Source of the DNA: Anaerocolumna sp. AGMB13025 | Lineage (GTDB): Bacteria; Bacillota; Clostridia; Lachnospirales; Lachnospiraceae | NCBI RefSeq assembly: GCF_029689925.1 | Contig: NZ_CP121445.1 | Coordinates: forward strand, 4,882,501 to 4,946,500 | Direction of reading: 5' to 3' | Length of the DNA: 64,000 nucleotides | Shown here: piece after piece, positions 44,421 through 54,544 of the stretch | How positions within the stretch are numbered: position 1 is the first letter of the stretch | Layout of the letters: each line of letters starts with the position of its first letter | The notes under the pieces: generated by a model | Database searches by the model: none | What the model was told of the DNA's origin: nothing | Seen by the model: the letters and a program-made list of their open reading frames with translations, nothing else | Made by a program: the position numbers and the translations under genes

Positions 44421-45416
44421 TTATTTTAGCACATCTTTATATACCCGCAGTACATTCTTATAAAAAATTGCTTCTATTTCATGGTTTTTATATCCCTCTT
44501 TTTCCAACGCCTCCGCTAACTGAGGTAAATAAGACGGGTCCGGCATTTCCTTGTGAACGGGAATACCATCATAATCCGAACCTAGTCCAACGCACTCATA
44601 CCCGCCTATTTTGGTAATATATTTAATATGCTCCACAATTTTACTAATTGTACCGACTGCATCACTCTCATTTTCTACATCCTCTAGGAAACTGGGACAA
44701 TAATTCATCCCCATAACACCGCCTCGTGCAGCCAGCTTGCGAATCATATCATCGGATAAATTCCTGACATGGTTACATACTCCTCTTGCATTGGAATGAC
44801 TAGCCACGAACGGTTTTTTAGTATGGTTAAGCACATCATAAAAGCCCCCGTCGGATAAGTGGGAAACATCGATAATCATTCCTAACTGTTCCATTTCCTC
44901 TATAAAAGAGAAACCAAACTCCGTAAGTCCTTCTTTGGTATTCGGTATATGGAAATCCGGTTTTTCTCCTTCTATTAATTTAAAATTCGGATATCCGATA
45001 CCATTCTCATAATTCCAGGTCAGGGTTAACATTCTGACTCCCAAACGGTAAAAATTCCTTAAGTGGGCCAAATCACATTTCGTAACACCGCCTTCTTCGA
45101 TGGTTAACATAGCGGACATTCTGTTTGACTTCTGATTTTCTATAATATCATTATAATTTAAGGCCAAGGCAATTTTATCCTTGTTTCGATCCAGTTCCTG
45201 ATAAAATAGATCAATTAACTTAAGACAATGTTCTAATGGATCAGCATAGTTTTTTATACTTACGAACATGGCAAAATTCTGGATCAGATAGTCTCCCTTT
45301 GCCATTCGTTCCAGGTCAAGCTGTAAATCATTCTTCGCCAGACCCATATCTTTTCCGTCCCGTAAACCATAAAAAATCTCTGATATGGTGTCACAGTGCA
45401 TATCTGCTACTTTCAT
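44421..45416 (-). CDS. M19 (renal-type) membrane dipeptidase homolog
   Basis: 331 aa from MKVADMHCDTISEIFYGLRD. The extended frame upstream has a palindrome and no better ribosome-binding site. Zinc-site motifs are DMHCDT (N-terminal His/Asp), TIEEGG, DVSHLS, ASHSNARG and GLGSDYDG, all conserved. The family hydrolyses L-x-D dipeptides such as those from murein turnover. It is cytoplasmic here, 29 bp upstream of the hydrolase 1 gene in the same direction. Confidence 0.88.
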   Translation of the reverse strand: MKVADMHCDTISEIFYGLRDGKDMGLAKNDLQLDLERMAKGDYLIQNFAMFVSIKNYADPLEHCLKLIDLFYQELDRNKDKIALALNYNDIIENQKSNRMSAMLTIEEGGVTKCDLAHLRNFYRLGVRMLTLTWNYENGIGYPNFKLIEGEKPDFHIPNTKEGLTEFGFSFIEEMEQLGMIIDVSHLSDGGFYDVLNHTKKPFVASHSNARGVCNHVRNLSDDMIRKLAARGGVMGMNYCPSFLEDVENESDAVGTISKIVEHIKYITKIGGYECVGLGSDYDGIPVHKEMPDPSYLPQLAEALEKEGYKNHEIEAIFYKNVLRVYKDVLK

Positions 45417-45432
45417 TTTTACACCCATTGCA

Positions 45433-45454
45433 TATCGCAAGTTTACTTGCGATA
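45433..45454. repeat. Perfect palindrome upstream of dipeptidase
   Basis: TATCGCAAGT-TT-ACTTGCGATA ends 17 nt before the dipeptidase start. It may be an operator or an mRNA hairpin controlling translation. Confidence 0.6.
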
Positions 45455-45625
45455 CTGCCACAAATATAACTGGTTGAAAGAATCATAATGTGGCATCCTT
45501 TCTACTCTTTTATTTTCTTTCAACCTTATACCCCTTTCCTATTGCAAGTTCAATTCCTCCCACCAAATCAAGGAAGGACTTATCCCATCTGTATGCTCCT
45601 GGACATGAATTAATTATATAACTTG

Positions 45626-46447
45626 TTAAAACAGACTTCCAATTGCTTTCATTTTTTGAACCAAATCGTCTCTATAATCCTCATCCTTCGGATTTAAACT
45701 GTTGATAACTACGCCATCGCTGCCATTTTTTGCGGTAGAATGAATGTATTTGCCATCACCGATATACATGGCAACATGACCTGGAAAGAACAGCATATCT
45801 GCGGGTTTCATACATGCATATTCAATTTCATGAATTGGGAACTCCTCTTTTATATCAGCATCCCGGTAAATGATTACACCATTTAGCATATAAGCTACCG
45901 AACATAAACCGGAGCAGTCAATTCCCAATGGGCTTTTACCTCCCCAGCGGTACTGTGTACCAAGATAGGTAATTGCAGTATTTACAATATCACTTCGAAG
46001 CTTCTCTTCCATTTCCAGAGAGTAAGCCGTGTAATAGGTACCAAGAAATTTCTCTTTAATATAACCCGTTCTGCCGTCACATAGCAAAACCTTTACCCAG
46101 CCATTTTCATCGGCCTCCTCAAGTACACTGACAAGACCGCCTTTTACCAGGCTGATTACATGGTGACCCTGTACTTTGGGTAAGGACAAGATATCTGCAA
46201 AAGGCTGTAATACCACTTTTTTACTAACCGTATCCCAGATTTTCAGCTTTTCCTCATCGAAGAGAAGCTGTGACATATGTACAAATCCCGTATATCCATA
46301 GTGTGTCTTTACTTCAAACCATTCCTCAGACGGTTGGGATATAATTTCGACTTTCATTCCATAGAAATCTTCATCCGATAGTTCGCTGTCCCAGTCTGGT
46401 TCTTTCATTAAAAAACCAAGGGTGTGATTAATCAGTGCATAATTCAT
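45626..46447 (-). CDS. NlpC/P60 gamma-D-Glu-L-diamino acid endopeptidase (YkfC-like)
   Basis: 273 aa, no signal peptide. Two SH3b-like domains (residues ~15-65 and ~85-140; WFEVKTHYGYTGFVHMSQLL, WVKVLLCDGRTGYIKEKFLG) precede the catalytic domain. The nucleophile is Cys in LGIDCSGLCSVAY (~181); His is in FPGHVAMYIGDGKYIHS. This is the architecture of YkfC, which cuts after D-Glu in murein tripeptides in the cytoplasm. Its product L-Ala-D-Glu would feed the epimerase in this cluster. Confidence 0.9.
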   Translation of the reverse strand: MNYALINHTLGFLMKEPDWDSELSDEDFYGMKVEIISQPSEEWFEVKTHYGYTGFVHMSQLLFDEEKLKIWDTVSKKVVLQPFADILSLPKVQGHHVISLVKGGLVSVLEEADENGWVKVLLCDGRTGYIKEKFLGTYYTAYSLEMEEKLRSDIVNTAITYLGTQYRWGGKSPLGIDCSGLCSVAYMLNGVIIYRDADIKEEFPIHEIEYACMKPADMLFFPGHVAMYIGDGKYIHSTAKNGSDGVVINSLNPKDEDYRDDLVQKMKAIGSLF

Positions 46448-46674
46448 TGCAAGCTTCGCCTTTCTAATTAAACCTATTTATAAAATAAATTATTAATTTA
46501 TTCCTTATACTTTTATTGCTATCTTAAAACAAATTCATTGCCCAAAAATTTAACGGCTTTATAAAATACTTTGTTACTATTTTGGTGATGCTTTGATGTG
46601 TTTTGATCTATATAATATTATTCTGAATTTTGTTTAAAATGCACCCTGGTAACCCTGTCTTGTATTATTTAATA

Positions 46675-47460
46675 CTATCTCTGCCTGTAATATTCATAGA
46701 CTGCTTTTGAGACCCTACCAATCCATTGCTTTCCATATCTGTCATCCGGAGCATTCCAGACAAAAGCTCCAAAATAGTAATGTGCTCCCTTTAGGTAAAA
46801 GATACCCGCATCATGATCTAAGAAATCCAAACCACCTGTTTTATGGGCAGCTTTCACCTCCTCTGTAATATAACGCAGGGAATTCTGCTTATCGCGTTGT
46901 CGCAATAAGATACTTATAGCGTAGTCACATAATTCCGGTGTCAGAATGGTCTTATGATATAAGGCTTTATAGAGGATTCCTATATCCTGCGCGGAGGTGT
47001 AATTATTATAGCCTTGTTTTACGGCTTCAAAATCCAGCATATACCGTTCCAGTTTCGTATTCTGAAGAGATAATCTTTTTAGGGTCCGGTTAATCTCTTC
47101 CTTTGTCAATATGTCAATCAGGCAATTTGTTGCTGTATTATCACTATTAATTATCATCCAGACCAGGAGTTCATCTAAGGTGTATTGCCCCCCGCCGTAT
47201 TCAAAAACTTCCGTATCCCTTAGAATTCCGGAATCTAACACTGTAATAAGTGAATCTCTGTTAAAACTGCCTTTTTGTATTTGCTCCAAGGCAGTAACCA
47301 TAATAGGCAATTTAATTATACTGGCTGATACAACCTTTAGCTCCTCCTTGTAGGAGATTAAGACTTCGCCAGAAATTAAGTCTTCAACCAGAAGGGCTAT
47401 ATCTGCCTGGGCTTCTGATATTTCCTTTTCTATTCGTTCAACTAATTCCTTTCTCTCCAT
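46675..47460 (-). CDS. Cytoplasmic class A beta-lactamase-fold serine hydrolase 2
   Basis: 261 aa, no signal peptide. Motifs: S-x2-K in SASIIKLPIM (~47), SDN in IINSDNTATN (~106) and KTG in AAHKTGGLDF (~211). Beta-lactamase2-type. AGAGGAGG is 4-5 nt upstream. About equally distant from paralogs 1 and 3 by eye. The lack of export and the setting imply a cytoplasmic peptide substrate. A class A Glu166 equivalent is not obvious, which would suit a peptidase rather than a lactamase. Confidence 0.82.
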   Translation of the reverse strand: MERKELVERIEKEISEAQADIALLVEDLISGEVLISYKEELKVVSASIIKLPIMVTALEQIQKGSFNRDSLITVLDSGILRDTEVFEYGGGQYTLDELLVWMIINSDNTATNCLIDILTKEEINRTLKRLSLQNTKLERYMLDFEAVKQGYNNYTSAQDIGILYKALYHKTILTPELCDYAISILLRQRDKQNSLRYITEEVKAAHKTGGLDFLDHDAGIFYLKGAHYYFGAFVWNAPDDRYGKQWIGRVSKAVYEYYRQR

Positions 47461-47575
47461 TTATCCTCCTCTGTTATGTAAATATACTGCATTTAAGTCT
47501 TCTGATTTTGCTTCTTAGTACTGTAATAATACTCTTTTTCTTTATTATTATTACATTTCCTAATTTTATTATCTA

Positions 47576-47736
47576 ACTTTAATTTCCTTACTTAATTCCT
47601 TTATTTTAATTCCTTTACTTTAATTTTCTTACTTCGATTTTCTTACTTTAATTTCCTTTACTTTAATTTTCTTACTTTAATACCCTTACTTTTAATTTCC
47701 TTACTTTTTATTTCCTTACTTTTTATTTCCTTACTT
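47576..47736. repeat. Degenerate minisatellite, ~16-17 bp units
   Basis: About ten units of the type CTTACTTTAATTTC with small changes. It fills the gap between oppF and the serine hydrolase 2 gene. The remaining part of 47461-48026 shows no gene. Confidence 0.8.
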
Positions 47737-48026
47737 CGTCATACTAAGACAAATATTACTACAATAATATTTTTAATCAAGTATATCATAAAAATTACTA
47801 AAGACACGCTTATCTTTTTCAACCCTATATTTGCTTAATAAATAGTCAAAAATTTTACTACTTCATGTTCTGCGTCATTGTCAATTCTATTATTTTTCTG
47901 CTTTTTAACTTATTTCAACAAAACGGACTGTATCAGCAGTCAGTTAAATTCTGCCGATATTGTCCGTTTCATTCATTGCATAAGTGATATTTAATTTACC
48001 TTAGGGTCACTCTGATAATAATATCA

Positions 48027-48968
48027 CTATTCTATCTGTTTTTTATATTTCTGAAGTTCTGCCTCATTACACAGTACAAAGTGATTTTCTTCTACCTCCA
48101 CCCAGCTTGGCTTATGTACAGAATAATCATGAACAGACGGATCATAGACCTTAAGTACTTTCTTTTTTTCTGCAACAGGGTCCGGCATGGGGATTGCGGA
48201 TAATAATGCCTGGGTATAGGGGTGAAGCGGATGGTTATAGAGTTTTTCCGTTTCTCCCAATTCCACAAGTACACCTTTATGGATAACAGCAATACGGTCC
48301 GCAATAAACCGCATAACCGACAGATCGTGGGCAACAAAAAGATAGGTCAGGTCCCTTTTCTTCTGTAAATCAGATAATAGATTTAACACCTGGGCACGTA
48401 TGGATACATCCAGGGCTGATATCGGTTCATCCGCTATAATAAATTCCGGCTGCATAATTAATGCTCTGGCAATTCCAATACGCTGTCTCTGACCTCCTGA
48501 GAACTCATGGGGAAAACGGCTGGCAAATTCCGGCAAAAGCCCAACATCCTGCAGAGCCTTTTCAACCATACTCTTTTTTTCTTCTTTGGTGTACTTTTGT
48601 TTTGTATTATAAAGCCCTTCTGATACGATATAATCAACCTTGGCTCTTTCATTTAAGGAGGCCATGGGGTCCTGGAATATCATCTGGATTTTCTGGGTCA
48701 CTTCCCTGTCAAGCTCTTTTGAAATAGTTCCGTTAATCTTTTTTCCGTCATAGATAATTTCACCGCTCATGGTAGGGTTGATACGGATCACCGCCCGCCC
48801 GATGGTGGTTTTACCAGAGCCTGATTCTCCAACCAGACCAAAGGTTTCTCCTTTATAGATGTCAAAGCTTACATCATTTACCACTACGGTTTTATGCTTG
48901 TGCTCACCAAAGCTGACTCTTAAATTTTTGACTTCCAGCAGCTTTTTTCTATTTGTTTTCTCTGTCAT
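48027..48968 (-). CDS. oppF: Oligopeptide ABC transporter ATP-binding protein OppF
   Basis: 313 aa. Walker A GESGSGKT, signature FSGGQRQR, Walker B FIIADEPISALD, and the OppF-type C-terminal extension (HPYTQALLSAIPMPDP) with conserved sequence in oligopeptide ATPases. It pairs with OppD to power peptide import. Its ATG overlaps the OppD stop (ATGA), and GGAGGG lies upstream, so translation is coupled. Confidence 0.93.
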   Translation of the reverse strand: MTEKTNRKKLLEVKNLRVSFGEHKHKTVVVNDVSFDIYKGETFGLVGESGSGKTTIGRAVIRINPTMSGEIIYDGKKINGTISKELDREVTQKIQMIFQDPMASLNERAKVDYIVSEGLYNTKQKYTKEEKKSMVEKALQDVGLLPEFASRFPHEFSGGQRQRIGIARALIMQPEFIIADEPISALDVSIRAQVLNLLSDLQKKRDLTYLFVAHDLSVMRFIADRIAVIHKGVLVELGETEKLYNHPLHPYTQALLSAIPMPDPVAEKKKVLKVYDPSVHDYSVHKPSWVEVEENHFVLCNEAELQKYKKQIE

Positions 48969-50005
48969 CTGTAAATCCCTCCCTGGCTGCGAAGTTTTTT
49001 GATATGTTCCGGAGGATCTACTTTGGGAGCTCTAGGATCCATTAACCAGGAACGTACCTTATGGGTAGGGCTCACCTCGAAGTACGGAGGTCTTTCTTCA
49101 AAATCAATCTTTAAGGCTTTGGGATTTCTCGGCGCATAGGCATCCCCTTTTATGGTTTGAAAGAGATTGGGGGGAGTACCCTTAATGGTATATAAATCTT
49201 CTCCCTTAACTCCTAACTGGGGCAATGAGGATAGCAAGGCCCAGGTATACGGATGTCTGGAATTATAAAATACTTCTTCACAGGTGCCGATTTCCACAAT
49301 ATCACCGGCATACATTACTGCGATCCGGTCTGCCACATTGGCTACCACTCCTAAGTCGTGGGTTATATATATGGTAGTTAACTGATATTTCTCCTTTAAA
49401 CTTTTAAGCAGTTCCAGAATCTGAGCCTGAATAGTAACATCCAGGGCAGTTGTCGGCTCGTCACAGATTAAGGTTTTCGGTCTGCAGGCTATTGCAATTG
49501 CAATTACAACTCTCTGTCTCATACCACCGGAAAACTCATGGGGGTACTGCTTATACCTGCGTTCTGTATCTGTAATACCCACATCTTCTAATATTTCAAG
49601 GACAGCTTTCTTTAATTCCTCCCCCTTTAGCCCCTGATGCAATTCGATAGCCTCCCCGATTTGGGCACCTATGGTCTTTAAAGGATTTAAACTGGTCATA
49701 GGATCTTGTAAAACCATGGCTATTTCACAGCCACGTATGGCTTTCCAGTCTTTTTCGGTTTTAAATTCTGCCAGATTTTTGTCTTTATATAATATTTCAC
49801 CGGATTCGATAAACCCGTTTTTGTCCAGTAATCCCATAAAGGTTTTTGTAAATACTGATTTTCCGGAACCGGACTCCCCAACTATGGCTAAACTTTCTCC
49901 TTTATAAACCTCCAGAGATATATCACGGATTGCATGAAGTACTTTACCGCGGAGATTAAACTTCACATTCAGATTCTTAACGGATAATGCTATTTCTTTT
50001 TCCAT
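48965..50005 (-). CDS. oppD: Oligopeptide ABC transporter ATP-binding protein OppD
   Basis: 346 aa. Walker A GESGSGKS, signature FSGGMRQRV, Walker B LICDEPTTALD and the C-terminal HPYTWALLSSLPQLG element; the last ~60 residues lack an obvious Cys-rich FeS motif, unlike some OppD. It partners OppF in a heterodimeric ATPase. TAGGAGGC is upstream. Between oppC and oppF in the usual BCDF order. Confidence 0.93.
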   Translation of the reverse strand: MEKEIALSVKNLNVKFNLRGKVLHAIRDISLEVYKGESLAIVGESGSGKSVFTKTFMGLLDKNGFIESGEILYKDKNLAEFKTEKDWKAIRGCEIAMVLQDPMTSLNPLKTIGAQIGEAIELHQGLKGEELKKAVLEILEDVGITDTERRYKQYPHEFSGGMRQRVVIAIAIACRPKTLICDEPTTALDVTIQAQILELLKSLKEKYQLTTIYITHDLGVVANVADRIAVMYAGDIVEIGTCEEVFYNSRHPYTWALLSSLPQLGVKGEDLYTIKGTPPNLFQTIKGDAYAPRNPKALKIDFEERPPYFEVSPTHKVRSWLMDPRAPKVDPPEHIKKLRSQGGIYR

Positions 50006-50020
50006 AATCGTTTGAGCCTC

Positions 50021-51013
50021 CTATACGTGATTTTTCGGATCCGCCGCATCTGCAAATGCATTTCCGATAATATAAAATGATATGGTTACAATGGATAATA
50101 CTACCGTGGGGAAAATCAACTGGTAACGCAGAGCAGCACTTGCCAAGAGGTTACGGCCGGCGGTAATCAGGTTACCAAGACTTGGGATATCTACCGGCAA
50201 TCCTAAACCGATATAAGTTATGAATACTTCGCTTCCGATTGCTTCCGGAATCGCTAAAGCCATCCGAAGCATAATTACGGATACCAGGTAAGGTAATAGA
50301 TTACGGTATACGATTCTGCCTGTGGGGGTGCCAAGACATCTGGAAGCCAGATTATAGTCACGGTCACGGATCATAAGAATCTGATTACGGATAAATCTTG
50401 CCATACCAATCCAGCGGGTTAAACTCATACCGATAATCAAACTTATTACACTTGGTTTCATGACATAGGAAAATAAAATCAAAACGATGGTGGAAGGAAT
50501 ATTATCCAGTACGTTATAAACTTCAGTAAAAATAAAGTCAAGTTTTCTTACATATCCCCATAACACACCTATGGTTATACCTACGGCCGCTTCAATTAAA
50601 GCAACAATAAAGCCAATCGTAATAGAGGTTCTGGTTCCTGCCCAGACACGGCTCCATAAATCCTGTCCGATGGAATTAGTACCAAACCAGAAGGTTCCAT
50701 CAGGCTTGTGGTTGCTGATCTGCATGCCGCTTGTATCATTATTTACAAGGTTCGGATTAATCTGACCCGGCAGAAAGGGCTGGATACAGGTAAATAATAA
50801 AATAAAGAAAACTACTCCCAGTAAAATTACAGCAGTCTTATTATGTAAAAAGGCCTGAATGGTGCTTTTCCAGTAGGAATAATTGGAATATCCAGCTTTT
50901 TCAGCAAATTTTTCATCATACTCTGCAAATTCAAAAAGTTCATTTTGTGCCCCTTTTGCTGATTCGGTTATGCTATTTTCTAATTTAACGGATTTATGTC
51001 CTAAGATAGTCAC
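50021..51013 (-). CDS. oppC: Oligopeptide ABC transporter permease OppC
   Basis: 330 aa. A long cytoplasmic N-terminus (to ~70) precedes six helices. The conserved permease loop is LASRCLGTPTGRIVYRNLLP. It starts with GTG, the stop of oppB (TAG) overlapping it in TAGTG, and GGGAGG lies in the last codons of oppB. Confidence 0.92.
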   Translation of the reverse strand: MTILGHKSVKLENSITESAKGAQNELFEFAEYDEKFAEKAGYSNYSYWKSTIQAFLHNKTAVILLGVVFFILLFTCIQPFLPGQINPNLVNNDTSGMQISNHKPDGTFWFGTNSIGQDLWSRVWAGTRTSITIGFIVALIEAAVGITIGVLWGYVRKLDFIFTEVYNVLDNIPSTIVLILFSYVMKPSVISLIIGMSLTRWIGMARFIRNQILMIRDRDYNLASRCLGTPTGRIVYRNLLPYLVSVIMLRMALAIPEAIGSEVFITYIGLGLPVDIPSLGNLITAGRNLLASAALRYQLIFPTVVLSIVTISFYIIGNAFADAADPKNHV

Positions 51014-51954
51014 TAGCGGGCACCTCCCTTTTTATTAAAACTGATTCGGGGATCAATTATAGTCATTAAGATATCGCCAAGAATCAAACCTAATATTCCA
51101 ACGCAGGCAAATAAAACTACTATGGCTTGTACCATGGTGTTGTCCTGCCGTTTAACTACATCTACTAAAAGTCCCCCCATACCGGGAACACTGTATAAAG
51201 ACTCTACATAGATAGAACCTACAATGGTATTTAAAAAGGAACTTGGCAGATATTGAATCATGGGAACAAAGGCATTTCTAAAGACATGCTTCATCATAAT
51301 ATCTTTACTGGACACCCCTTTTGCAATAGCCAGTTTCACATAATCTTTATTACTTTCATCCACCATATAACGACGGAGCCACATGGAATAATATGCAATA
51401 TTACCTAAGGATAAAGAGATAACCGGCAATATCCAGGTCGCTGCATTATCCTTATCAAAGAGGATGGAAAACCCTAAGTATTGGTGTCCGAATACTTGAA
51501 TGAATAAATAGTAGACTGCGGCAGGCACTGCCTGAATAAACACGATAAATGCGGTTCCAAACTTGTCCCAGAACCTTCCCTTAGACCTTGCCATTAAGGT
51601 ACCAAGCGGTATCCCAAAGCCCAAAGATAATATTAATGAAATCCCGCCAAGGGTTAAAGAGATTGGTACTTTACTGGCTAATATCTTTGTTATGGGAACA
51701 TTAGCGCGGTAAATTCTCGATACTCCCAAATCTCCGTGTAATAATTGTACAAAGAAGTTTTTCAGTTGGAGGAATATAGGTTTGTCCAATTCCATATTAA
51801 CAATGCCTGTATGGATCTGTTCCTTCGTCAGCTTGTCAAAGTTCTGGAAATAACCTTCAATGGGCATTAATCGAAGCAATATAAATACAATAGATATAAT
51901 AATTATTAAAGTTATAACAGACCGGGCTAATCTTTTTGCAAGATATTTTATCAT
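51013..51954 (-). CDS. oppB: Oligopeptide ABC transporter permease OppB
   Basis: 313 aa from MIKYLAKRLARSVITLIIII; AAGGAG sits 8 nt upstream, and the upstream extension is not used. Six helices with the typical first external loop GDLGVSRIYRANVPI and cytoplasmic loop KLAIAKGVSSKDIMMKHVFR. Works with OppC as the peptide channel. Confidence 0.92.
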   Translation of the reverse strand: MIKYLAKRLARSVITLIIIISIVFILLRLMPIEGYFQNFDKLTKEQIHTGIVNMELDKPIFLQLKNFFVQLLHGDLGVSRIYRANVPITKILASKVPISLTLGGISLILSLGFGIPLGTLMARSKGRFWDKFGTAFIVFIQAVPAAVYYLFIQVFGHQYLGFSILFDKDNAATWILPVISLSLGNIAYYSMWLRRYMVDESNKDYVKLAIAKGVSSKDIMMKHVFRNAFVPMIQYLPSSFLNTIVGSIYVESLYSVPGMGGLLVDVVKRQDNTMVQAIVVLFACVGILGLILGDILMTIIDPRISFNKKGGAR

Positions 51955-52173
51955 TGTACAGCTCCTTTTTATTTTCTTGATTCGTTCCATCTAAATAGTA
52001 TTTTACTTTACGGTTAGTATATTGGAGTGAACTTATCAACTTCTGTTTTTCAACTTCTGTTTTTCAATCCTGTTTGAATATACTCTAATGAATCTTTATT
52101 AAATTACTACTCTGCTAGACAATATGATTGAAATACTGTTATCACTGTCAATCCCATTGCTTAACAGAGTAAA

Positions 52174-52217
52174 GAGGCTATCCCAAGGTGGTTGAAACCA
52201 CCTTATGGGACAACCTC
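52174..52217 (-). terminator. Strong hairpin between oppA and oppB
   Basis: GAGGTTGTCCCATAAGGTGG pairs with CCACCTTGGGATAGCCTC, and TTTACTC follows on the minus strand. It is probably a partial terminator that keeps OppA more abundant than the membrane parts. Confidence 0.7.
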
Positions 52218-52255
52218 AACATTGAATAAATAGATAAATACTCTATTCTGCTATA

Positions 52256-54145
52256 TTATTTTTGAGTGGCAAGTTTCTCACGGGCGGCTTTCCAGTCAGC
52301 CTGTGCTTTATTAAAGTCATCCATAGACATCGGTTTCTCTAACAGATGCTGTCCTTTATAACGTAATAATGAAACACCAAAGGGAGCATATTCTCCTTCA
52401 AAAACATTTTTCTTATCCACCACATAATATGTGCTGCTGATGGCATACGGTACTACCAGAGCATGCTGTATTAAATAAGCTTCGGCCTTGGCAAAGGCTT
52501 CATATCTTGCATTAATATCAATTGGAATTGCTTTCGCTGCATCGACCAAAGAATAATATTCTTTCACCGTATCAGCAACACCATCTCCATTGTTCATGGC
52601 TTTGTCCATAAAGTTATAGGAGTTTTCTGCAGTAAAAGGATCTGTCCAGGTCTGAGGATCTGCATAGTCAGCGCCCCAGTTACATAACATGAACGCGTAT
52701 TTACCAACTCGGCGTACCTGGGATAAGAAGTCGGTACCAGGACCTGCTTCTACAATAATATCAATATAATCTTTTCCAAGTAATGCTTCTAACTGCTGTT
52801 CTACAACTACACATTCTTTATCCCAGTTCGTTGTAGTCGGGTTGTAAGGCATTAATACCTTAACCGGGAAGGTTACGCCTTCTGCCTTTAATTCTTCCAT
52901 GGCTTTATCTTTATATGATTTTGCTGCTGCTTCGTCAAAGCTGTCTTTTTCCGTAATCGCTTTTAAATCTCCAAATTCCGTATAGTCCTTACCGTTAAGG
53001 TCAACAAAGCTTGACGGGTTAATGGTGTTATTCAGACGGGCTTTCGGATCCTGCGGTTCACTGATGGTAAGAGCTTTAACACGGTCTAATCCTGCTTTTA
53101 AAGACTGACGGAAGTTTTCATTATTGACCGCAAGCTTCCAGTTATCCGGTTCGTATTCGGCATCGAACTGAGGATCGAAATTGAAGGTGTAAAAATAGGA
53201 ATAAGAAGTTTTTATACGGGTCTTGCTTACCATGGAGGAACGTTTGGAGTCGGATAACCAGTCATTTGCGATATCTGCACCGATTTCTGCATAATCAATT
53301 TCATTGTTCTCTGCCATAATCGGGGCAAGGGTGGTTGCTTCTGAGTTATAGGTTTCATCAATTTCTTTTATGTAAACTTTATCCGCATCCCAGTAATGTG
53401 TATTCTTTTTATAAACATGTTTTTCCTGGGGAGCAAATTCACTCAAAAGATATGCTCCGTTATAGTACATCTTAGTATTATCCGTACCATAATCTGCTCC
53501 CAGCTGCTCTAACAGGGGACCATAAGCCGGCATATAACAAACATAAGTTAATGAAGATAAGAAGTAGGGAGTAGGATTAACCAAGGTGTATTGTAAGGTA
53601 TAATCATCTAAGGCTTTCACTCCTACTTCCGAAAAATCTATATTCAGGTTATTGCCTTCTACTTCTTCGGTTTCCGGGTCATCTTTAACCTGGCTGTTAT
53701 AATATTCATCCGCATTTTTAATGATTCCGAAATAATTCTGTGCAGTCGCACTTTCATAAGCAGGTGTTAATATGTATTTTGCAGCACTTACAAAGTCATT
53801 GGCAGTTACATCACCCATTTCATTGCCCTCGTAATCATACCATTTCTGACCCTGACGTATTTTAAAGGTATAGGTAAGACCGTCATCACTCATCTCCCAG
53901 GATTCTGCAAGGGATGGTTTTATCTGACCTAAATTGTCATATTCCACCAGGGTATCAACAACGTTGGCACCAATGGTAAATTCATTTTCATTACCGGTTA
54001 CCAGATAGTTCATTGTGGTAACTTCGCTGGAATAAAGTTTCCTGTAAACGGAATCACCATCTGCTCCGCCTTTTTTGCCGCAGCCGGAAAAGATTGATGC
54101 GGTTAAAGTCAGTCCTACTGCTAATGCTATTAGTTTTTTCTTCAT
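52256..54145 (-). CDS. oppA: Oligopeptide-binding lipoprotein OppA/DppE-like
   Basis: 629 aa, a family 5 solute-binding protein. Lipobox SIFSGCGKKG. Typical elements: LYSSEVTTMNYLVTGNENEF, PSLAESWEMSDDGLTYTFKI and ANDFVSAAKYILTPAYESAT. The length is above the average ~540, with inserts near the middle. It captures peptides, here perhaps murein peptides as in B. subtilis DppE, for OppBCDF downstream. It lies ~300 bp before oppB with a hairpin between. Confidence 0.88.
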   Translation of the reverse strand: MKKKLIALAVGLTLTASIFSGCGKKGGADGDSVYRKLYSSEVTTMNYLVTGNENEFTIGANVVDTLVEYDNLGQIKPSLAESWEMSDDGLTYTFKIRQGQKWYDYEGNEMGDVTANDFVSAAKYILTPAYESATAQNYFGIIKNADEYYNSQVKDDPETEEVEGNNLNIDFSEVGVKALDDYTLQYTLVNPTPYFLSSLTYVCYMPAYGPLLEQLGADYGTDNTKMYYNGAYLLSEFAPQEKHVYKKNTHYWDADKVYIKEIDETYNSEATTLAPIMAENNEIDYAEIGADIANDWLSDSKRSSMVSKTRIKTSYSYFYTFNFDPQFDAEYEPDNWKLAVNNENFRQSLKAGLDRVKALTISEPQDPKARLNNTINPSSFVDLNGKDYTEFGDLKAITEKDSFDEAAAKSYKDKAMEELKAEGVTFPVKVLMPYNPTTTNWDKECVVVEQQLEALLGKDYIDIIVEAGPGTDFLSQVRRVGKYAFMLCNWGADYADPQTWTDPFTAENSYNFMDKAMNNGDGVADTVKEYYSLVDAAKAIPIDINARYEAFAKAEAYLIQHALVVPYAISSTYYVVDKKNVFEGEYAPFGVSLLRYKGQHLLEKPMSMDDFNKAQADWKAAREKLATQK

Positions 54146-54544
54146 AAACTTCCTCCTCTTTTATCTATAATAAAATAAAGCTATCGCTTTTGTATAAATT
54201 TTGTGTAATTTGATATTTGTTCGAATCCTTCCAGCTTGAGATACCCTGGAAAAAGCATTTAGTTAAGTATGATAAAATATTAACGCAGCAAAGTGAAAAG
54301 GTATATTAGACATTGAACTATTTTCTCTCTCCGAATCTTTCAAACATGCCAATGCCGCATGCCCTCCTACGTCGTTTTTTCCTTTCGGCTCAAATAATGT
54401 ATGAATCTTGTTTTTTGTTTTATTTCTTTATTTCATGACAGTATCCCCAAAATATAATTCGAATACTTGTATGCAATAAAACATAATTAAGTATACCTTA
54501 TCCTGCCCACTGATTCAAGTCTTATAGACGAAAATAGATAACTA

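Noticed and set aside
47576..47736. CRISPR array
   Set aside because: Units are ~16-17 bp, degenerate, and lack spacers of constant length; no cas genes are present.
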